Notes under the pieces: generated by a model | Database searches by the model: none | Seen by the model: the letters and a program-made list of their open reading frames with translations, nothing else | Told to the model about the DNA's origin: nothing | Part shown: positions 57,401-64,000 of the stretch, piece after piece | Numbering within the stretch: position 1 is the stretch's first letter | Layout of the letters: the number at the start of each line of letters is the position of its first letter | Position numbers and translations under genes: made by a program | Assembly: GCA_012295275.1 (NCBI GenBank) | Contig: CM022673.1 | Location: 19,583,810-19,647,809 of the forward strand | From: Chrysomallon squamiferum | Taxonomy: Eukaryota; Mollusca; Gastropoda; Neomphalida; Peltospiridae | Reading direction: 5' to 3' | DNA: 64,000 nucleotides

Positions 57401-60400
57401 AATAAACTTATCATATTTGTTGGCATCACTTTGTTCTCTTCAAGAAATACTTTGAATGCTGTACAGAATAGAGCTTAGTTATAATTTACAATAATAGTTT
57501 AATTATCAGTAAATTTAAAAAAAATATTTATATATATATTTAAAAAAAAAAAATAGTTGTAATCAACCCATTATTGTAAATAATAACTAAGCTTTAATTT
57601 GTAGAGGAATATATATATATTTGGACTGCCTAATAAAAATAGAACTTGTTTTTAATCTTAACAGATATATATCACCGAATTCTTCGTTTCAAGAACTATA
57701 TGATTGCAATGGTAAACAAATCTGTGGTTCCAGTAAAATTCAAATTACCATTTATAGGAAACTAGTGAGTGTTACTTTTATTTTACTGTTATAAGAAGAA
57801 AATAAATTTTTAATGTCAGTCTACACTGATAATTACGTAGGTAGTGGCAGCCAGAAATTAGAAATTTGTATCTCTTATCATTTTATTGTTAGTTAAATAG
57901 AACATTTGAATACAAACACAGAAGTAAAAAAAATATTCAGATATCTTGCTGCTTTTTGACATATGATGTTTTGAATACTCTGGCAGCATCAGCAACTGTA
58001 ATATGAGCCATTTTCAGCCACTCAAATAAACATTAAATTGACTAATAAACTGATAACTTTGACCATATCTTGAGATATGTTTCACTATAAACAGAAGAAG
58101 TACCCATACATTTTCATGGCTCAGAGTGTAGTATTAAAACTATTGCATGGATTGGCTTAAAATTCTGAGTGAAAGATAATAAATTGTTCTGTCATAAATG
58201 CTATTTCGACTGTGTTAAGGCTGAATTTGTACTTGTTATTTACTTGATAGTTATAAAATAGCAATCATGCTACTAGACTAGCAGCATACATATACTGTCT
58301 GTGTGAAAATCTTATTTTATTTTGTGATTAATACTATTATATGGTGACAAGTGGTACTAGTTCATTTAGTTATTCCTCCATTAACTAAATGACTTCTTAA
58401 CTTCTGGTCAACATCAGTTATGTTCAGACTCATATCCAGACATATCAGTGTTGCTGGATGTGATAATGTTTTCCTTGACTGTCTTTTAATTACTTGGATC
58501 ATTTAAATTTCCCTTTTTTAGACAACAGCACATTATACAAGAGAATCGTTTAAAAACTTGAATACATTAATAAGTAACATTAAACAAGTGATCATAATAA
58601 TTGACATACTGAGATGGTGCTGAATTCAATCAAGAACAGATGGAGAATTTGCAAGTTAATTGTTTGATGCAACTTTGAAATACAAATTATCAGTCAGCCA
58701 ATGGTAGCAGTTGTTACACTGGAAAGGGCCACTGCCCCAGTTCATGTTATGCTTAGTTTAAAATATCATTGAAAAGGATATACAAGTGATATCAAAGTTG
58801 TTGATGATAAATTTATTGCCTTACATCATAATATTAATTTGAAGCTTATTTTTCAAGAAAAAGAAAAAAGGTTATTTATTTTTTATTCCATGCTTTGCTG
58901 TATATTATATTGTCAAATTACGGAAAGATAATGGTGTGAGGAGCATCCTCACTGACACATGGAGATAGAGTAATATTATGTTGTCTGTTTAATCCACATT
59001 CACACTGGATTTCCATGACAGATGCAACAGAGTAGAATTCCATGATGCAAAGTTAGACAGCAAGACCATTTTTGAGTTGGATGTCCGATACAGTTTGTAA
59101 TGGCCGATACAGTTTGTAATGGCATCACAGTTATGGGAAGAATAGCTTTGCACATTGTCAATGGAGGTCTCACTGATCTGTTCTACTTTGACAACATCTT
59201 GGCAGCATACACTGTGTCATTTGCATGTCACCATGGCTCTCTATTTAACTTTCAAGATGACAACACCAGGCACACAGAGCCAGAATTGTTACCAACTGCC
59301 TACAGTCACAAAACATCAACATTTTACCATGGCTAGCATTCAGTCCTGACCTTTCCCCTGTTCAGCATTTCTGGTACATGCTTGGTAGACACTACCTCAC
59401 TGCCAAAATCCACCAATCAGGGGTATGCCACATTGAATTTGTGCCTATCTTGCAAACAATATTGATCACATTTTCACTTCAGAGTAAAGTTGGAATTTTT
59501 CAGTAGCTGTACTTTTGCCTTCATCACATGAAATTGCAGATCCCCTGAGATCTGCTGACCATTGTAATGCATCATCAAATGATACCTGAACATGTTTACA
59601 TAGTTTATTGCATTAAAACATCAAAACTTTTTCTTTGATGACTCATTCTTATGTAATATCTTCAACATGTTTGGGAATAGTATATTTGTAATAAATAATT
59701 GTGTTAGTTAAAGAGATAATATTATCTGGCATTCAATAATAAAGCTCCAGTTAGCTGTGTGCAGTTAAATGTTGTTCATTTATTTATTAATTATTATTTT
59801 TTTCTGTTTTCAGCGTTTTTCTCAGTACTGGTTTGAAATACAATTTCGATTTTATCTTATTTTGTAAGTATTTTATCTTAAATAATATTCACTCACATAT
59901 ATGCTGTATAACTAAGAAATTTTAGAAATAAGCAATGAAATAATTCTATTTTTAGCCATTATCTGTTTAATGGAATTCATCACTTAATAACTGTTTACAA
60001 TTATATTTATAGTACAATCTAGAACTGAAAGAAAGTCTTCTTTTAATCATCTAAAAAACATTTATATTATTTCCTTTTTTAAATTTACTTTAAGTTGATT
60101 ACATTAGTATAACTTATTGAGTAGAACAAAGCACTAATCTAATTTTATGTTTAAAGATTCTCACTTTTTATGTTATTATTTTTATTTTTTTAATGTTTTT
60201 TTTATCTTTCCTAGGGGGACCATGGTCACCTTTTGCTAACAATTGGCATTTGCATCATGATTATAAAGATGGACACCAAAGAAAGCAATTAGCAGAAAGG
60301 TATTACTTACAGAATTTCCAAAAGTTAACTATTGTTAAATTAATTAATATATCAGAACCAGCAGTTAATACTATAACTAGGCAAAAGTTATAATAGATTA

Positions 60401-63115
60401 TTAGTATGAATGAAAAATAATTAGCTGAAAAAAACACTGAGACTTAAAAGTGACATCCTTAGCTTACGATAGAGTCCATATCTAAAGTTCCTTTTTTCAA
60501 AAAGTAAATACTATTACTTAAATGTGAGTAAATTTCATAATATTTTCAAGGATAAATAGTTTACTGTAAATTGATTGTTTTGATTTGATTTCAGTTTGTC
60601 ATCAAAGATCTTGTGGCTAGGCATTGCTAACTTTGCATTTGCTCCTTTGATACTGGTATGGCAAATATTGTATTTGTTCTTTCGGTATGGTGAGGTAAGT
60701 TTAAATTGACTGGTTTTTCATATATTTGAATAGCGTGGTTTATCTTAATGTATTAATTAAACAATCTGTGGTGTTTTCATGCTTAAACTAAAGTTGGAAA
60801 TTCAAAGACCAGAAAAACTGTCATCTTTCTTTTAAATTATTATTACTTTAATTTTATTTTCAGTTAATAAAGAGACAACCAAGTGCTTTGGGTGCCAGAA
60901 GATGGTAAGATGATTATTATTACTACTTAAAATATTGTGTGTTTTTTCAGATTATAATTTCGGTTAATATTTTTCTGAATTGTTCTGTTTGTTACAATTA
61001 CAGCTGAACTGAATTTATTAGTTAAAAGATCTAGGACTTTTTTCCAAATACTTGCTAATTTTAATTCAGTTTTGGTAATGATTATCTGAAGGACAGATTT
61101 TCCAATTATATATTATTGATCTTGTTATCCATTTGCTATAGGTCAAACTATGCTCGATTGAATCTACGTCACTTTAATGAATTGGATCATGAATTTAATG
61201 CAAGGTAATATTTATAAATATACATTTACGAAAATGATCATTATTGAATTCATGTTAATTACAATAATTTTAATCAATTTCACACATACTAATAAAATTA
61301 CACTTTCATGAAGCATACACTACGGTGTTTAATGGTGTCTCTTCTTACTGTTACACTTATCATTTTATTCACCAAGTATGATTCATCACTATTTGAGAAC
61401 TAAAATTCCAATGAAACAATAAGAGTAGCATTAATGTTACAGATGGTCAAATATAATGTAGATCTAACTCAGTGTCTTTGTATATATAGTATTGCTTTAA
61501 TAAACATATCTTGTGAAGCAGTTTATAGTGAATTTAATTGTGAAACAAAATATTAGATTTTATCTTGTAATTTTGAGATCTTTAGACTTTCACTTGACTG
61601 AATGATATATGTACTTTGAAACTGACACCTAAAAAGGTCATTTCAGTATATTTGATGCAATCCAAGAAAACCCCTCAGATGTGCATAATGTAAAAATGAG
61701 AAACAATATGAAAAATAAATCTGAGATTGTGTGTGTTGGGGGAAACAAATTAATTATGATAAAATGTTTTTTATTTACCTTCTAATAACAGCAGCTTTAC
61801 TGGCTAAATGTACACCATACACATAATAATTTTAGAATGCTTTGGCCTACAATGATAGTTCACATGACATCTGAAAGCTTAGAGCAAGAGGAATATAGTA
61901 TATTTATGTATTTAGAGCACCCAGGGAAATTCTGATGATAATTTAAAGAACTGTTTAATTTCTAGAAATTTGTATTAAGTAATTTTAAAACTAAATGTTT
62001 TTTCCATACACATTTCTAAATAGGCATGTCCTTTATTGTAACATACCATTAGTTGTAAAGAAGCTAAAGAAGAAATTCAAGTTGTCCTCAAAAGCTGAAT
62101 AAAACATCTATTAAATAATAAAAATAAGAAAAAATGAATTTTTTCACTGTGTGAAGGGTTTTCCCATGTTACATAACATATTTGTTGAAATTTTGACTGA
62201 AACAACAATCCACTGGGATCAGTTGCCCTAAAATAGCTGAAGTTTGAACAGATGGCCACATCTTGATTTTAATTTAGAATTTTTAATTTTTTCTATGACA
62301 TTCAGGTTGACAGTCAAATGTTATGTAGGAACAAATAAACAAATTTTGTTGATTTCCCGTAATGGTTTTATTTAACCAGTCATCATTCATTACATTAAAA
62401 ACGATTTTTTTTTCCATACAGTTTTAATCCATTCCATCTATATTTTTGAACATAACAAATTTCCTCCCGGTGGCCATGAGTAGCTTCCAAATCTTATTTT
62501 TTTATCAGATTTATCTGTTTTGATAATTCCAGGTTAAACAGTGGCTATGCACCTGCTTCATACTATATGAATATTTTTACAACACCTCTTCTAATAATAA
62601 TAGCAAAGTAAGTTTTTCGTATTATATCTAACTGAAAATATTAGGATATTAAGAAATTTCAGTATCTGTTGTTTGATTATCGTTAACATAAGTAAAAAGG
62701 ATCTTTTGTAATTTGTAGATGTTTTTAGTAAAGAGTATTTGTCTGGAATAGAATATAAGTAACATTTAAAAAGTTATAATTCCTGAAACTATGATTTCAT
62801 CACATAAAAGCACTTTGAAATTTAGTTGTTTTCTCCTGTCAGTTTAATATTTACATACGTTAAGGGTTATTTTGATAGGTTACCTTATTTTGAATATCCT
62901 GAAGAATATTTTTATTTTTTTTATTTTTTTATTTTTTTTTTCTTATTGTTATTATTCTTGTTCTTTTTCTTGTTATTTTCTTCTTTTTGTTATCTTTTTT
63001 TTCAGAAATGTTGCTTTCTTTTCTGGATCAATCCTTGCAGTATTGTTGGTGCTGACTGTTGTAGATGAAGATGTCCTCAGTGTTGAGCACATTCTCACAA
63101 CTATGACCATTGCTG
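51352..63115 (+). CDS. ATG9A: ATG9 autophagy scramblase, first 13 coding exons (3' incomplete)
   Basis: Exons: 51352-51475, 54914-55022, 55423-55566, 55966-56101, 56463-56565, 57665-57764, 59814-59863, 60215-60299, 60595-60694, 60864-60904, 61142-61204, 62533-62607, 63006-63115. They join in frame to 413 residues; the next exon lies beyond the window. ATG9 is the multispanning lipid scramblase on vesicles that seed autophagosomes; its partner ATG2 delivers lipid. Matches to ATG9A run throughout: HIENLDEFFNRIYQYHQ, QFVFVVVFSTFLM, CVNYDVLFAN, TWHEVQRRLLEVQKEQ, ICIHK-type LCIHKQELNEL, IYHRILRFKNYMIAMVNKS, GLKYNFDFILFWGP, LWLGIANF, LRHFNELDHEF and AFFSGSILAVLL then DEDVLSVEHILTT. The N-terminus has YQAL at residues 8-11, the same place as the YQRL adaptor-sorting signal in human ATG9A. 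Whether it is the A or B form is not meaningful outside vertebrates. Confidence 0.95.
52353..54473 (-). mobile_element. hAT-family element (GTF2IRD2/ZBED5-like), decayed
   Basis: Ends are CAGTGGCAGGCAAACTT at 52353 and, as complement, CAGAGGTGGGCAAACTC at 54473: short hAT-type inverted repeats. The flanks ATCTAAAA (52345-52352) and ATATAAAG (54474-54481) are an eroded 8-bp target duplication, matching at 6 of 8 bases. The transposase remnant inside runs on the - strand. The insertion point lies within the foldback element, so the hAT copy is the younger of the two. Confidence 0.85.
52540..54254 (-). pseudogene. Broken hAT transposase, GTF2IRD2-like
   Basis: Reading the - strand from 54254: KWRKVDMESRTFNSEWMEKY and FIDQFRQGQCLICLKTGH (BED-type zinc finger start), then after breaks YSTFSLALDESTNMKDTAQL, SVTTNGSMAVIGKNKGEASL, a LHCIIHQE-like block (KLYCIIHQEFLCAKSANLVD), and near 53003-52821 CSFPDIDLSIQEEFAPHFGG. 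Near 52660 EQLFSKMKYTKYC resembles the hAT dimerisation region. The order of blocks follows the domesticated human GTF2IRD2 hAT domain and its transposon relatives. Several frameshifts and stops show it is dead. It lies antisense to ATG9. Confidence 0.85.
54914..55022 (+). CDS. ATG9A: ATG9 exon 2
   Basis: Encodes RWNHIENLDEFFNRIYQYHQ, then RHGFLCMVVEDVLQL, the conserved helix before the first membrane segment. Acceptor AATTTTCAG, donor GTACGT; ends in phase 2. Confidence 0.94.
55423..55566 (+). CDS. ATG9A: ATG9 exon 3: first membrane segment
   Basis: Acceptor is a long T-tract ending CAG; the first of two nearby CAGs keeps phase. Encodes QFVFVVVFSTFLMKCVNYDV, LFAN and a luminal loop (HYNETHKVTIPEAVLP) with one sequon. 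The loop is shorter than in human ATG9A. Confidence 0.93.
55966..56101 (+). CDS. ATG9A: ATG9 exon 4: second membrane segment
   Basis: Encodes DFSIIMCLTLATAFWLFRLL followed by KVIYLTFKYLEIRSFF. Acceptor CTGTTTTCAG, donor GTGAGT; phase 0 at the end. This is the least conserved of the exons, identified by position and phase. Confidence 0.88.
56463..56565 (+). CDS. ATG9A: ATG9 exon 5
   Basis: Encodes MTWHEVQRRLLEVQKEQHLC and IHKQELNEL, matching the W-x-EVQ and ICIHKRELTELD region of human ATG9A. Acceptor TTGTTACAG, donor GTAATA; ends in phase 1. Confidence 0.95.
57665..57764 (+). CDS. ATG9A: ATG9 exon 6
   Basis: Encodes IYHRILRFKNYMIAMVNKSV and VPVKFKLPFIG. Acceptor TCTTAACAG, donor GTGAGT; ends in phase 2. 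The following 2.05-kb intron holds the Tc1 remnant. Confidence 0.95.
58900..59560 (+). pseudogene. Degenerate Tc1-family transposase in ATG9 intron 6
   Basis: The remnant includes NGGLTDLFYFDNILAAYTVS, then GSLFNFQDDNTRHTEPELL (the Q-x-DN-A-R-x-H block of Tc1 transposases, here QDDNTRHT), and in another frame FSPDLSPVQHFWYMLGRHYL (the S-P-D-L-x-P-x-E-x-x-W-D block). The upstream part near 59000-59090 has TLDFHDRCNRVEF-like residues. Frames shift between blocks, and the expected final catalytic acid reads as Gln-His, so it cannot be active. Ends of the element could not be fixed. Confidence 0.8.
59814..59863 (+). CDS. ATG9A: ATG9 exon 7
   Basis: A 50-base exon encoding VFLSTGLKYNFDFILF. It starts by completing a Tyr codon and ends in phase 1; donor GTAAGT. 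Human ATG9A has the closely similar GLKYNFELILFWGP here. Confidence 0.93.
60215..60299 (+). CDS. ATG9A: ATG9 exon 8
   Basis: Encodes GPWSPFANNWHLHHDYKDGH then QRKQLAER, after completing the Trp of the conserved FWGP. Acceptor CTTTCCTAG; ends in phase 2. Confidence 0.95.
60595..60694 (+). CDS. ATG9A: ATG9 exon 9: membrane segment
   Basis: Encodes LSSKILWLGIANFAFAPLIL and VWQILYLFFRYGE, a clear match to the human ILWIGIANFLLCPLILIWQI region. Phase 0 end; donor GTAAGT. Confidence 0.95.
60864..60904 (+). CDS. ATG9A: ATG9 exon 10 (micro-exon)
   Basis: A 41-base exon encoding LIKRQPSALGARR and part of the next Trp codon, matching LKREPGALGARCW of human ATG9A. Acceptor TATTTTCAG, donor GTAAGA. Confidence 0.93.
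61142..61204 (+). CDS. ATG9A: ATG9 exon 11
   Basis: A 63-base exon encoding SNYARLNLRHFNELDHEFNA, matching the YLRHFNELEHEL block. Acceptor TGCTATAG, donor GTAATA; ends in phase 2. Confidence 0.95.
62533..62607 (+). CDS. ATG9A: ATG9 exon 12
   Basis: A 75-base exon encoding LNSGYAPASYYMNIFTTPLL and IIIA, matching LNRGYKPASKYMNCFLSPLL. Acceptor AATTCCAG, donor GTAAGT; ends in phase 2. Confidence 0.95.
63006..63115 (+). CDS. ATG9A: ATG9 exon 13: membrane segment
   Basis: Encodes NVAFFSGSILAVLLVLTVVD followed by EDVLSVEHILTTMTIA. Ends in phase 1 at donor GTTAGT. The acceptor has a long T-rich tract. The protein should continue with the next exon beyond position 64000. Confidence 0.95.
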
Positions 63116-63439
63116 GTTAGTTATGTTAATAAAATTTTGAATAATGAGTAATTATTTGATTATAAATGTCATGTTCATTACAAAAAATTATTATGAAATG
63201 CCCCTTGTATATACATTATAACAAATATATAACTAAAATCATAACATGTTTTGAAGAAGCATACAAATACTATAAAAATGTTTACAAAACACATTATCCC
63301 CTTTAAACTGGAATATTCTCAAATCCAGATGTATCCAAGGTACCATCAGTTACGCATCTTAAATGCTAAGTTGTATCCCTCAAAACTGAATACTTGACAA
63401 TCAGTTAACTCCAAAGTGCTGGTCTTACCCCTGAAAACC

Positions 63440-63492
63440 AATCAAACTAATATTACCAGTGGTCCTAATTTTCTGGCCAGGTAGTGTATATG
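63440..63492 (+). mobile_element. Tc1-type terminal repeat fragment
   Basis: CCTAATTTTCTGGCCAGGTA followed by GTGTATA reads, as complement, TATACACTACCTGGCCAGAA. This resembles the TATACACT-x-x-CTGGCCA terminus of many Tc1-like elements. No partner end or transposase was found nearby in ATG9 intron 13, so it is probably a relic or the end of a short non-autonomous copy. Confidence 0.5.
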
Positions 63493-64000
63493 TTTTCTCA
63501 CTAGATCTATAAGTTCTCTATAGGAATTAAAATATTATTAGACTAAGTGGGAATTATGTAATAGGCTATGAGACTGACTATGTAATGAATAGCGAGAGTT
63601 CATTTCAAACCTTGTAAATGATTATAAGAGCATATTAGATCAGCTGGGAATGTAAATGAATATGCATGTTTTTCATAGTGTAATTACAAAAGTCAGATGT
63701 CCCATAAAACAGCACAAGACATGGGCGCATTTCTAATGATCTGCCAATTATCTTGAATAATACATATAGTAAATATTGGAATAGTCTGATGCAACTAAAT
63801 ACAGGACACAGTTATATAAAATTACCGATTTTAACACATCTATCTGATGCATTTTTATCCTAATTTTAAAAGATGTCCAGTGGCATTCAAGAACTGAATG
63901 GGTGTTTTCTGGCCAAAGGTTAACGGTGTCTTCAGTCTTATGAGTCTGTTTTCCATCTGTTTATAAACTATCTTTCTTGGTGGTAGGGCAGCTCCAAAGT

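Noticed and set aside
59155-59349. Second + strand frame overlapping the Tc1 remnant
   Set aside because: Out of frame with the recognisable transposase blocks; shadow of the pseudogene.

Overview
This is animal nuclear DNA: multi-exon genes with GT-AG introns, strong AT bias, dense microsatellites and decayed DNA transposons. The mix suggests a lophotrochozoan, most likely a mollusc and perhaps a cephalopod. That placement is inference; no marker sequence proves it. Exons were found by reading splice sites and frame in all phases. In each spliced gene the exon phases close exactly, which is the main support for the models.

Layout. (1) 1-2492, + strand: last intron and terminal coding exon of a chondroitin polymerizing factor (CHPF/CHPF2 type). 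(2) 2493-26319: a desert of about 24 kb with microsatellites, one arm of a foldback element near 8.2 kb and a less AT-rich unexplained island at 19.8-20.9 kb. (3) 26321-34081, + strand: a complete class B1 (secretin-family) GPCR closest to parathyroid-hormone receptors, 13 coding exons, 500 residues, with GA/TC tracts beside several exons and a foldback element just after the stop codon. (4) 34469-39870: mostly non-coding, with a TA-flanked 0.7-kb MITE. (5) 40194-48964, - strand: complete CNOT9 (RQCD1/CAF40), nine coding exons, 312 residues; one intron holds a long inverted-repeat element. (6) 51352-63115, + strand: the first 13 coding exons of ATG9 (about 413 residues; it continues past the window). 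Its introns hold a hAT element nested in a foldback element, and a dead Tc1 copy.

CNOT9 and ATG9 are head-to-head, with about 1 kb between candidate promoters. The four genes have unrelated jobs: chondroitin synthesis in the Golgi, peptide-hormone signalling at the cell surface, mRNA deadenylation, and autophagosome membrane supply. They do not form a functional cluster. No bacterial-type operon, CRISPR array, rRNA or convincing tRNA was seen.

The most unusual structures are: complementary TC and GA tracts flanking exon 3 of the receptor gene; a palindromic element in that gene's probable 3' UTR; the hAT-in-foldback nest with a readable 8-bp duplication; and an inverted-repeat element in CNOT9 carrying a broken copy of an ORF with an SHGKS/CDGMGG motif.
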